Positions 8,111-18,420 of a DNA stretch of 64,000 nucleotides are shown piece by piece. The DNA is taken from positions 8,778,501 through 8,842,500 of the forward strand of contig NZ_JADBEG010000001.1 of assembly GCF_014873755.1 (NCBI RefSeq), read 5' to 3'. Position numbers and translations under genes: made by a program. Below the pieces are notes generated by a model. The model was given only the letters and a program-made list of their open reading frames with translations. It had not been told where the DNA came from and ran no database searches. Each line of letters begins with the position of its first letter. Within the stretch, counting starts at the first letter, position 1. This DNA is from Amycolatopsis lexingtonensis (GTDB lineage: Bacteria; Actinomycetota; Actinomycetes; Mycobacteriales; Pseudonocardiaceae).

Positions 8111-9816
8111 AACGGCTTCTGGTATCCCTGTTGTGCTTCGTGTTGCTCGCCGGCTGCGCGAACGTTCCGCTGGAATCGCAGCCCGTCGTGGTTCCCGGCG
8201 AGCGCCAGGGGCAGGGCTCGGGTGACGTCGTGGCCGAGCCGCGGCCGGACCTCGACCCGCTGACGCTGGTCCGGGAGTTCGTCCGCGCGACGCTCAAGCC
8301 GGGCCAGAACAACGCGGCCGCCCGCGCCTACCTGGACGACGCGGGCCGCGCGAGCTGGCGGCCGAGCCGCAGCCTGACGATCATCCAGAACACCTTCGGC
8401 ACGGTCTACGACACGAACCCGCAGCCCGACCCGAACACCCAGGTCGTCAACGTGCGCGGGAGCGACATCGGCACGCTGGACCAGAACAACGCGTTCGTCC
8501 CGGACTTCAGCCCGGCGCTGCTGCAGGTCAAGGTGCGCAAGCAGCCGACCGGCCAGTGGCGGATCGTCGACCCGCCCGCCGACCTGTACGCGACCGAGTC
8601 CGACTTCAGCGAGAACTACACGCCGGTGCCGGTGAGCTTCTACTCGGAGTCGTCGAACACGTTCGTCCCCGACCGGCGCTACGTCGTCGCGAAACCGCAG
8701 TCCGGGCTGCCGGGCCGGGTGATGGACCTGCTGGTCAGCGGCCCCTCGACGAGCCTGGCCGGCGCGGTGAAGAACTTCCTCGGCGAGCCGGTCGAGATCG
8801 ACACGAACGTCAAGAGCCTCGACGACGGCACGCTCGTGGTGCCGCTGAGCGGGCTGTCGGGGGTGTCCGACGACACCCGGAACCTGATCGCCGCGCAGAT
8901 CGTCCTTTCGCTTCAATACGTCACGTCGGCGCGGATCCGGATCCTCGCCGACGGCGCCCCGCTGGTGCCGAACCACCCGGACTGGCGCCTGAACGACCTC
9001 CCGGCGTACGGCTCGACGCTGTCGCCGAACCTGGAGCTCTCGGGCCTGATGACGGTCGGCGGCCGCGTGCGTTCCCTCGGCGACGGCGCCCCGGTCCCCG
9101 GCCCGGCGGGCAACGGCGGCTACGACGTGGTGAGCGCGGCCCAGTCCCTCGACGGCAAGCGCCTGGCGGTGGTGGAGCGCGAAGGCGGCGGCGTCCGCCT
9201 GCGGATCGGCGACCTGGGGCACGAGCTGTCCCAGGTGACCCTCGGCGGCACGACACTGAGCCGCCCGACGTGGCGCCCCGGCACCGGCGAGGTGTGGACG
9301 GTGGTCGACCAGCTGTCGGTGGGCCGGATGGTGGTCAACCAGAACGGCGTCTGGACGGCGCTGGGCGTCAACGCGACGGACCTGAACCAGCAAGGCGAGA
9401 TCTCGGAGCTCAGGTTCTCCCGCGACGGCGCCCGCGTGGCCGCGGTGATCAAGGGCCAGCTGTGGGTGGCCTCGGTGGTCGGCGTCGGCGACTCGGTATC
9501 GCTGCGCGAGCCCCGCCACCTCCAGCCCCACGACCTGGAAGACGTGGTCGACGTCGACTGGGTCGCCCAGGACAACCTGGTGGCGGTGACGAAGTCGTCG
9601 TCCCAGCCGGTGGTCCGCGTGACGGTGGACGGCCAGCGCATGGACGCGTTCAACAGCTCCAACCTGACGCCCCCGGTCCACGGCGTGACGGCGGCCCCGG
9701 GCCGCCAGATCGTGGTGGCCGACCTGAGCGGCCTGTGGACGGCCTCGGTGCTGGGCGAGGTGTGGCGGCCGCAGGCCCACACGATGAAGGACGCGGATCC
9801 GTTCTACCCGGGGTGA
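8107..9816 (+). CDS. lpqB: Lipoprotein LpqB
   Basis: Exported lipoprotein that interacts with the sensor region of MtrB in actinobacteria and tunes MtrA phosphorylation. The signal peptide ends in a lipobox L-L-A-G-C (Cys17). A GerMN-type domain (about residues 190-310) and a C-terminal beta-propeller-like LpqB domain follow. Length is 569 residues, usual for the family. It is translationally coupled to mtrB by an ATGA-type (GTGA) overlap. The gene ends 64 bp before comF. Confidence 0.95.
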   Translation: MKRLLVSLLCFVLLAGCANVPLESQPVVVPGERQGQGSGDVVAEPRPDLDPLTLVREFVRATLKPGQNNAAARAYLDDAGRASWRPSRSLTIIQNTFGTVYDTNPQPDPNTQVVNVRGSDIGTLDQNNAFVPDFSPALLQVKVRKQPTGQWRIVDPPADLYATESDFSENYTPVPVSFYSESSNTFVPDRRYVVAKPQSGLPGRVMDLLVSGPSTSLAGAVKNFLGEPVEIDTNVKSLDDGTLVVPLSGLSGVSDDTRNLIAAQIVLSLQYVTSARIRILADGAPLVPNHPDWRLNDLPAYGSTLSPNLELSGLMTVGGRVRSLGDGAPVPGPAGNGGYDVVSAAQSLDGKRLAVVEREGGGVRLRIGDLGHELSQVTLGGTTLSRPTWRPGTGEVWTVVDQLSVGRMVVNQNGVWTALGVNATDLNQQGEISELRFSRDGARVAAVIKGQLWVASVVGVGDSVSLREPRHLQPHDLEDVVDVDWVAQDNLVAVTKSSSQPVVRVTVDGQRMDAFNSSNLTPPVHGVTAAPGRQIVVADLSGLWTASVLGEVWRPQAHTMKDADPFYPG

Positions 9817-9880
9817 TTCCACTCGTGTGGGTGACGGCTGGGTGTTCGAAACTGTCGGTGGTGGTCGTGAGACTGTCCGT

Positions 9881-10633
9881 GTGCTGGAGAAGCTGCTCGA
9901 TCTGTTGATCCCGAGTCGCTGCGCTGCTTGTGGAGCGCGCGGCTTGCCGTGTTGTGCCCGGTGCGGGGAGGTTTGGGGGTCGGTCCGGGAGGTTTTCCGG
10001 GTGCCGACGACCGGGCTGGTGCGGGTGTTCGCACTGGCCCGGTACCGCGGCGTGGGGCGGCGGTTGCTGCTCGCGTACAAGGAGCGGGGGCGCCGGGATC
10101 TGGCGCCATCGCTGGGGCGGGCGTTGGCGGAGGCGGTGGTGGAGCTGCCACTCGGTGCTGCGGAGCCTGCGCTCACCGGCTTCGCTCAGCCAGCCGGACC
10201 TGCTTTTTCGGCGCGCGAGCCTGCGCTCACCAGCCTCGCCCAGCCGACCGCACCTCCACCCCGCTCGATCTGCCTGGTCCCGGCCCCAAGCCGCCCCTCG
10301 GCATCGCGGGTCCGCGGCGGCCCGCACGTCGAGCGCCTCGCGAACGCCGCAGCAGAAGCCCTCGCCGCCCGCGGCATCGAAGCAGCGGTCGCCCCAGCCC
10401 TCGAACTAGCCGGCAGCGCCCGGGACGCAGTCGGCCTGGGCCGCGCGGAACGGGTCGCCAACCTGGCCGGCCGCCTGCGGTTCCGCGAGGCAGGCCGCCC
10501 GCCGCCGGGTCAGACCGTCGTGGTGCTGGACGACGTGATCACGACCGGCGCCACCGCGGCCGCCTGCACGAGGGTGCTGGCCGCGGCCGGGGTCACGGTC
10601 TCCGCCGTCCTGACCCTGCTCTCAGCCGGGTGA
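9881..10633 (+). CDS. ComF family phosphoribosyltransferase-like protein
   Basis: ComF-type protein, related to DNA-uptake ComFC. Its biochemical role in actinobacteria is not established. A zinc-finger-like C-A-A-C...C-C-A-R-C lies at the N-terminus. The phosphoribosyltransferase loop V-V-V-L-D-D-V-I-T-T-G-A-T lies near the C-terminus. I prefer the GTG at 9881 because homologues begin near V-L-E-K-L-L-D-L-L-I-P; an in-frame GTG at 9827 would add 18 residues. The middle carries an unusual Ala/Pro-rich insertion of about 40 residues containing two imperfect copies of an E-P-A-L-T-x-x-A-Q-P unit. Confidence 0.8.
   Translation: MLEKLLDLLIPSRCAACGARGLPCCARCGEVWGSVREVFRVPTTGLVRVFALARYRGVGRRLLLAYKERGRRDLAPSLGRALAEAVVELPLGAAEPALTGFAQPAGPAFSAREPALTSLAQPTAPPPRSICLVPAPSRPSASRVRGGPHVERLANAAAEALAARGIEAAVAPALELAGSARDAVGLGRAERVANLAGRLRFREAGRPPPGQTVVVLDDVITTGATAAACTRVLAAAGVTVSAVLTLLSAG
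10163..10270 (+). repeat. Two imperfect 54-bp in-frame repeats inside comF
   Basis: Both copies begin GAGCCTGCGCTCACC (10163 and 10217) and stay similar for about 29 bp, keeping the reading frame (18 codons per unit). They sit between the two conserved halves of ComF, where homologues have a short linker. This looks like an inserted repeat tolerated in a surface loop. Confidence 0.6.
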
Positions 10634-11377
10634 AATTCCGGCGGGAACGCCCGGCCGTCACCCGGTGCGCGGGTGCCGGAGCCTCGGAGTCCGTCGGGTC
10701 CATGACCCCACCATGGCACCGCGGCCGCCGAAACGCACACCCGAAGCCCGGCAACGGACCTGGTCACCCACGCGACCCGCGAAACCGAACCCGCCGCGGT
10801 ACCGGTTCCACCCGAACCACCCCCGCACCCGGGTGAACCCGCCCATCACCTACACGAGTGATGTCCGCCGGGAACGCGAGCGGCCCGGCGGCCGTTGTCC
10901 GGGCATGAGGGTGTCGATCACGACCACTCGGCCGCCACACCACTCCACCGGAGTGGCGGCTGTGCCGGACGTGGCCGTCACCCTCGGCGTCCACCTGGAG
11001 GAAGCGATGCGCCGTCCGTGTGAAAACACGCTCCGTGCACCGCGTCCGACCAGCGGGTGTTTTCTGGTGTTCATCCCGCGATCACTGCGCGGGGTGACGG
11101 AGTCTCATTCCTCGACATCCCCCGGCTCGGGGGCTGTTGCAACGGGCGTGAGGAAGCTAACGTGCTCCGCTATCAGCAATCCCCGCAGGCAGGGAGGTGA
11201 CGAGCCCATGTCCCTGGCGCCGGAGGTGCGCTGAGTCCGCGCTCGGGCCCCGGCACGAGACGTCGTGAACCGTTCCCGAGTTCCTTCTCAGCCCGCGATC
11301 CGGGCTTCCGTCCCCGCAATACCGGCGCCGTGTGAAAACACAACAGCTCGCAGTCATCGAAGCGAGGGAGGTCGTGT
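10634..11377. other. 744-bp non-coding region upstream of hpf
   Basis: No convincing gene is visible in any frame. The 13-mer CGTGTGAAAACAC occurs twice (11017-11029 and 11329-11341), and the core GAAAACAC occurs once inverted near 11058. The second copy ends 36 bp before hpf. A CACTCC/GGAGTG inverted repeat lies at 10941-10955. GTGAaaTTCCGGCGGGAACGC at 10631 resembles a segment at 10859. A short reading frame with a strong ribosome site is at 11208. The length suggests complex control of the hibernation factor. Confidence 0.5.
11208..11234 (+). CDS. Possible 8-codon leader peptide upstream of hpf
   Basis: ATG at 11208 is preceded by a near-perfect Shine-Dalgarno, AGGGAGGTGA (11191-11200), stronger than those of most genes here. 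It encodes M-S-L-A-P-E-V-R and stops at 11234, 143 bp before hpf. Such a strong site on an otherwise empty region suggests a translated upstream frame in the hpf leader. It could still be chance. Confidence 0.4.
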   Translation: MSLAPEVR

Positions 11378-12064
11378 ATGGACATCGTCGTTAAGGGCCG
11401 CAACGTGGAGGTGCCCGACCACTATCGGGCGCTTGTCAGCGAAAAGCTGGCCCGGCTCGAGCGCTACGACAGGAAAGTCATCCGGTACGACGTGGAACTG
11501 TTCCACGAACCCAACCGACGCCAGGCCAAGAGTTGCCAGCGCGTCGAAATCACCGGAAAGGGGCGGGGCCCGGCCGTGCGCGCAGAAGCGTGTGCCGCCG
11601 ACTTCTACGCAGCGCTTGATTCCGCAGTCACCAAGCTGGAAAACCGGCTGCGGAGGACACACGACCGGAGGCGTGTGCACTACGGGCGCAGCCGCCCGGA
11701 ATCGGTCGCCGAAGCGACCTCGATGCTGCCCGGTGGTGGATCCCCGGCCGCAGCCAGTCCCGCCGCGCGTACCGCGGTGTTGGAGGCACCCGAAGCCCTG
11801 CCGCAGACGAACGGCTTCGCGAGTGCCGACGAGATAGACCTGCCCCAGCAGCAGAGCTGGGCCGACGACGACCTCGGTCACCTTCCCGGTCGCGTCGTTC
11901 GCGAGAAGCAGCACACCGCGGAGCCCATGACGGTGGACCAGGCTCTCTACGAGATGGAGCTGGTCGGCCACGACTTCTACCTCTTCAACGACTCCGAAGC
12001 GGGCCGGCCCAGCGTGGTCTACCGGCGGAAAGGCTTCGACTACGGCGTTATCCGGCTCGGCTGA
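11378..12064 (+). CDS. hpf: Long-form ribosome hibernation promoting factor
   Basis: Binds the 30S subunit and dimerises or silences 70S ribosomes in stationary phase or stress. Residues 1-105 form the S30AE domain (D-I-V-V-K-G-R-N-V-E-V-P-D-H-Y). A variable linker rich in Ala, Pro and Gln follows. Residues about 170-228 are the C-terminal dimerisation domain (M-T-V-D-Q-A-L-Y-E-M-E-L-V-G-H-D-F-Y-L-F). The 228-residue length is that of long HPF. A strong GAGGGAGG ribosome site precedes the ATG. The order comF-hpf-secA matches mycobacteria, and the gene has its own terminator. Confidence 0.94.
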   Translation: MDIVVKGRNVEVPDHYRALVSEKLARLERYDRKVIRYDVELFHEPNRRQAKSCQRVEITGKGRGPAVRAEACAADFYAALDSAVTKLENRLRRTHDRRRVHYGRSRPESVAEATSMLPGGGSPAAASPAARTAVLEAPEALPQTNGFASADEIDLPQQQSWADDDLGHLPGRVVREKQHTAEPMTVDQALYEMELVGHDFYLFNDSEAGRPSVVYRRKGFDYGVIRLG

Positions 12065-12360
12065 GCCGGTCTAAGGAGGCCCGCCGGATGGCCCGCACGC
12101 GGCTCGCGTGCGGGCCATCCGCATGTCAGAACCTTATTCTGGTCAGGTCGGCGCTACGGACCGCAGGCCGCCCGCCCGCGGTGGCATTCGCGCCGGCCGA
12201 CGGCTGAATAAGGTTCTCAGGACGTACGGCGTGTGCACACGACGGCCACCGTTCCCTACGATGGGGGTGGGAAGGTGGCGCCGAACACGGCCGCCACCGC
12301 GGGAGAACCTGCCCGGGACCGGCCTGGGCGTGCTCATATTCAGCTAGTGAGGTCGACCGG
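12065..12360. other. hpf-secA intergenic region with inverted repeat and palindrome
   Basis: Besides the hpf terminator there is a perfect 12-bp inverted repeat, AGAACCTTATTC (12128-12139) and GAATAAGGTTCT (12206-12217), enclosing 66 bp. The perfect palindrome CGTGTGCACACG lies at 12230-12241. A possible -10, TACGAT, follows at about 12258, leaving a leader of roughly 95 nt before secA. The AT-rich repeat arms stand out from the GC-rich surroundings. Confidence 0.5.
12085..12121 (+). terminator. hpf terminator hairpin
   Basis: Perfect 16-bp stem (arm CGGATGGCCCGCACGC) with a 5-nt loop, 20 bp after the hpf stop. Confidence 0.75.
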
Positions 12361-15243
<2,883 letters not shown>

Positions 15244-15255
15244 CGTGGGCAGGCA

Positions 15256-15290
15256 CATCGGGGCGCGTGGCTCAGCCACGCGCCCCGATG
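15256..15290 (+). terminator. secA terminator hairpin
   Basis: Perfect 16-bp stem (arm CATCGGGGCGCGTGGC) with a 3-nt TCA loop, 13 bp after the secA stop. Confidence 0.75.
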
Positions 15291-15308
15291 TCGTGAATGG
15301 GGGTTCTC

Positions 15309-16511
15309 ATGACGCAGGTCGTGGCCGAGCCGCAAGAGTTCTTCGCACTGTTCGCGGCCGATCGCCGGCCCGACCCGTACCCGCATTACGCGCATTGGCG
15401 CGAGCGCTGGCCAGTCGCGGAGCTGGCCGAGCGCATGTTCGCCGTCAGCGGTCTCGCCGAAGCCACGCAGGTGCTGCGCGACCCGGCGTTCGGGCACCCG
15501 GAACCGGAGTACCTGGATCCCGCGGACCGCCTCCCGGACCAGCCGGTCGACAAGTCGGGACGCGTGGTCCGGGCGTTCCTCTCGCTGAACCCGCCCGACC
15601 ACACGCGGCTGCGGCGCCTGGTGGCGAAGGCGTTCACGCCGCGGATGGTGGAGCGGCTGGCGCCGCGGATCGAGGAGATCACGGCGGAGTCGCTCGACCG
15701 CGCGCCCGCCGAGTTCGACCTGATGACGTCGCTCGCGAAGCCGTTGCCGGTCGAGGTGATCGCCGAACTGCTGGGTGTCCCGCTGGACGACCGCGAGCAG
15801 TTCGCGGCGTGGTCGCACGCGATGGCGCGGGCCCTGGACCCGCCGTTCCTGCAGCGCCCGGAGACGATCGAGCCGGCGGTGAAGGCGCGGCAGTCGTTCG
15901 TCGGGTACTTCCGCGAGCTGGCGGACCGGCGCCGGAGCGAGCCGGGGGAGGACCTGCTCTCCGCGCTGGTGGCGGTCTCCGACGCGGGGGACGTGCTCAC
16001 CGAGGGCGAGCTGCTGGTGACGCTCACGCTGCTGCTGATCGCGGGCCACGAGACGACGACGAACCTGATCGGCAACGGCGTGCTGGCGCTCCTGCACCAC
16101 CCGGACGGTCTCCGCGCGGCGGCGGACGCCCCGGACCGCGTGGTGGAGGAGGTGCTGCGCTACGACTCACCGGTCCAGCTGACCGCGCGCACGGCACTGC
16201 GCGACACGACGCTCGGCGCGGTGCCGGTCCCGGCGGGCAGCCAGGCGATCGCCCTGCTCGGCGCGGCCAACCGCGACCCGGCGGCGAGCCCGGACCCCGA
16301 CCGGTTCGACCCGGCCCGCCCCGCGGCCCGCCACCTGGCGTTCGGCCAGGGCATCCACTTCTGCCTGGGTGCGCCGCTGGCGAGGCTGGAGGGCCGGATC
16401 GTGTTCCGCGAACTGGCCCGGCGGCTCCCGGACCTGAAGCTCGCGGGCACCCCGGAGTGGAACCCGACGACCACCCTGCGCGGCCTGGCCACCCTGCCGG
16501 TCGCACGCTGA
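15309..16511 (+). CDS. Cytochrome P450
   Basis: Soluble bacterial P450 mono-oxygenase of about 400 residues. Visible motifs are the I-helix A-G-H-E-T-T-T-N, the K-helix E-E-V-L-R-Y, and the haem loop F-G-Q-G-I-H-F-C-L-G-A-P with Cys near residue 352. It resembles the CYP107-like group by these motifs, but subfamily and substrate cannot be assigned. I chose the ATG at 15309 over 15297 because a GGGGG stretch sits at ribosome-site distance. There is no ferredoxin gene beside it. Flanking terminators make it a single-gene unit inserted in the conserved secA block. Confidence 0.9.
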   Translation: MTQVVAEPQEFFALFAADRRPDPYPHYAHWRERWPVAELAERMFAVSGLAEATQVLRDPAFGHPEPEYLDPADRLPDQPVDKSGRVVRAFLSLNPPDHTRLRRLVAKAFTPRMVERLAPRIEEITAESLDRAPAEFDLMTSLAKPLPVEVIAELLGVPLDDREQFAAWSHAMARALDPPFLQRPETIEPAVKARQSFVGYFRELADRRRSEPGEDLLSALVAVSDAGDVLTEGELLVTLTLLLIAGHETTTNLIGNGVLALLHHPDGLRAAADAPDRVVEEVLRYDSPVQLTARTALRDTTLGAVPVPAGSQAIALLGAANRDPAASPDPDRFDPARPAARHLAFGQGIHFCLGAPLARLEGRIVFRELARRLPDLKLAGTPEWNPTTTLRGLATLPVAR

Positions 16512-16518
16512 GACGGCC

Positions 16519-16557
16519 GGGACAGCCATCGGCGCGCAACCCGCCGATGGCTGTCCC
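16519..16557 (+). terminator. Hairpin terminator between the P450 gene and the convergent Rv3235-like gene
   Basis: Perfect 16-bp stem (arm GGGACAGCCATCGGCG) with a 7-nt loop, 7 bp after the P450 stop. It may act for both convergent genes. Confidence 0.7.
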
Positions 16558-16599
16558 GAACCCGTCATCCCGGCGGTGGTCGCGCCACTCCCGCTTCCC

Positions 16600-17082
16600 T
16601 CACGCCGCGCGCCGCAGGGGTCGGCCCGGCTGCTGGGGCTTCAGCAACGCGAACCGCACGCACCGCCACCCCGTCGGTGTGCGCGTGAAGCGGGCCGCCA
16701 GTGCGAACGAGCGGCCGTCGGCCTCCACCCGGGCGCACGCCTCGATCACGTCCGGGGCCGGGGTGCACGTGTGGATCGTCTGCGTGCGGTGGCGCGGTCG
16801 TGTCCTACTGGGACCGCTGAACCCCGCGTACACCTCCGGCGCCACCAGCGCGCGGACCTGCGCCGCCGGGCGGCGGCCGTCGTAGGCCTCCAGCAGCATG
16901 TTCAGCACGCGGCCGACTTCGCTCGCTTCGAGCTGACGGGGCACCGGGCAGCGGGCGCCGCCGCGGCGGTGTTCCAGTGGTGTCACCGACGGCGGCGGGT
17001 CCGCGCGCCTGGCCGCTTCGCAGTGGATCAACGTTCGCAGCCGGTGTTCCTCGATCATTTCGTCCCCTCCTGGACTCGGCAT
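16600..17082 (-). CDS. Rv3235 family protein
   Basis: A 160-residue conserved actinobacterial protein of unknown function, recognised from its C-terminal half (V-R-A-L-V-A-P-E-V-Y, then A-R-V-E-A-D-G-R and W-R-C-V-R-F-A-L-L) and from its place beside secA. There is no signal peptide or membrane helix. A GGAGGTGGGGAA ribosome site supports the ATG at 17082; an internal ATG at 17058 is possible. The Arg-rich, basic composition is family-typical. In mycobacteria its homologue is in the same neighbourhood. Confidence 0.7.
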   Translation of the reverse strand: MPSPGGDEMIEEHRLRTLIHCEAARRADPPPSVTPLEHRRGGARCPVPRQLEASEVGRVLNMLLEAYDGRRPAAQVRALVAPEVYAGFSGPSRTRPRHRTQTIHTCTPAPDVIEACARVEADGRSFALAARFTRTPTGWRCVRFALLKPQQPGRPLRRAA

Positions 17083-17218
17083 TTCCCCACCTCCGCCGCT
17101 TAGAGGCAGGAACGGGCCGGAAAGGCGACGGGAATCGCACAATCCGGGCGAGATCCGCCGAAGCGTGGGAATCTTCGGCAGTGTTGCGCTATGCGAGACA
17201 GCGCGTTGCCGCCCGGCT

Positions 17219-17620
17219 ATGGTGTGCCGGGTGCTGAAAGGGCTATTGGTCGATTTCGCCGGAGTTCTCACCGACCCCGACGCCGGCCGGTTCTACGACT
17301 ACCTGGCGGCCGCGCGCGAGCGCGGCGTCCGCACCGCGCTCCTCTCGAACGCCCCCGGGGCGTCGGCCGAGGTCAAGAACACGATGTTCGACTATTTCGA
17401 CGCTCTGGTGTTTTCCGGTGAGGTCGGCGTGGCCAAGCCGGATCCGGCGGTCTACCTGATCGCGGCGGACCGTCTCGGGCTGCCCGCCGTGCGGTGCGCG
17501 TTCGTCGACGACTCCGCGACGAACATCCGCGGCGCCGTCCAGGCGGGCATGGTCGGCGTGCACCACCGGTCGGTCGAAGAGACTCTCGCGGAACTGAACG
17601 TGTTGTTCCCGGACGGCTGA
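17219..17620 (+). CDS. Short HAD-like hydrolase with altered motif I
   Basis: HAD-superfamily fold without a cap domain, about 133 residues. Motif I is L-L-V-D-F-A-G-V-L-T-D, motif II is L-L-S-N-A, the motif III lysine is V-A-K-P-D-P, and motif IV is F-V-D-D-S. The second Asp of the usual D-x-D, the general acid/base in phosphatases, is Ala here. Canonical phosphatase activity is therefore doubtful, although D-F-G-G variants are common in this subfamily. Start is ATG 17219 or GTG 17231, with no clear ribosome site. The TrmH-type gene converges 4 bp downstream. Confidence 0.7.
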   Translation: MVCRVLKGLLVDFAGVLTDPDAGRFYDYLAAARERGVRTALLSNAPGASAEVKNTMFDYFDALVFSGEVGVAKPDPAVYLIAADRLGLPAVRCAFVDDSATNIRGAVQAGMVGVHHRSVEETLAELNVLFPDG

Positions 17621-17624
17621 GTAG

Positions 17625-18386
17625 TCAGCGGGCGCGGCGCACCAATTCGAACGACAAGACCGCCGCGGCGGCCGAGACGTTCAGCGACTCGACGTCACCG
17701 GGCATGGGAATCGACACCCATTCCGTGACGAGCTCGCCGACTTCTTCGCCGACGCCGGCCGTCTCGCCGCCGAGGACGAACGCCGCGCGCTGCGGCAGGT
17801 CGACGTCGAACACCGTGGTGCGCGCCGAAGCGCCCAGCGCGTAGAGCGCGTAGCCCGCTTCGGTGAGCATCTCCGCCGCTTCGCGCGCCGAGCCGCAGCG
17901 CAGCACCGGGGCGCGGAAGGCGACCCCGGCCGAAGCCTTGACCACCAGCGGGTCCAGCGCCGCGACGCCGCGGCGCGGCACGATCACGCCCTCGAGCCCG
18001 GCGGCGGTCGCCGTCCGCAGGATCATGCCGACGTTCGCGGGGGTGGTGATGCCGTCCAGCAGCAGCACCCGTGACGGCGGCCGCCGGTCGGCCAGCGCCG
18101 CGGAAAGCGCGCGCATCCGCGGCGCGACGACGTCGGCGAGCACGCCCTGGTCCTGCTTGCCGTTGCCGGCGAGCACCTTGACCCGGTGTGCGCTGGCGCG
18201 CTGCACCGCCACGCCGGCCTCCTTGGCCGCGCGCTGGATCTCCGCCGCGCCGGGGCCGCGAGCGGTGTCGGCGAGGATCACCTTGTCCACGCGCAGGCCG
18301 TCGTCCGCGAGCGCCTCGAGCACCGGCTTGCGGCCGTACACGGTCAGGAAGCGGTCTTTCGGCGAGACAGTCGACTCATCACCCAC
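17625..18386 (-). CDS. TrmH/SpoU family RNA 2'-O-methyltransferase
   Basis: SAM-dependent ribose methyltransferase acting on rRNA or tRNA. The N-terminal substrate-binding segment reads V-Y-G-R-K-P-V-L-E-A-L. The knotted SPOUT domain has D-G-I-T-T-P-A-N-V-G-M-I-L-R-T-A motif 1, L-V-L-G-G-E-T-A-G-V-like motif 2, and I-P-M-P-G-D-V-E-S-L-N-V-S-A-A motif 3. The frame stays open to an ATG at 18422, but that would overlap the divergent gene's start, so GTG 18386 is preferred. The target nucleotide is unknown. Confidence 0.85.
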   Translation of the reverse strand: MGDESTVSPKDRFLTVYGRKPVLEALADDGLRVDKVILADTARGPGAAEIQRAAKEAGVAVQRASAHRVKVLAGNGKQDQGVLADVVAPRMRALSAALADRRPPSRVLLLDGITTPANVGMILRTATAAGLEGVIVPRRGVAALDPLVVKASAGVAFRAPVLRCGSAREAAEMLTEAGYALYALGASARTTVFDVDLPQRAAFVLGGETAGVGEEVGELVTEWVSIPMPGDVESLNVSAAAAVLSFELVRRAR

Positions 18387-18420
18387 ACCCGGCAGTCTCG
18401 CACTGTGCGACGATCGGCTC

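Noticed and set aside
10665..11234. A 189-codon open frame in the hpf upstream region
   Set aside because: Composition is Arg/Pro/Thr-rich with no conserved pattern and no ribosome site; the region looks regulatory.
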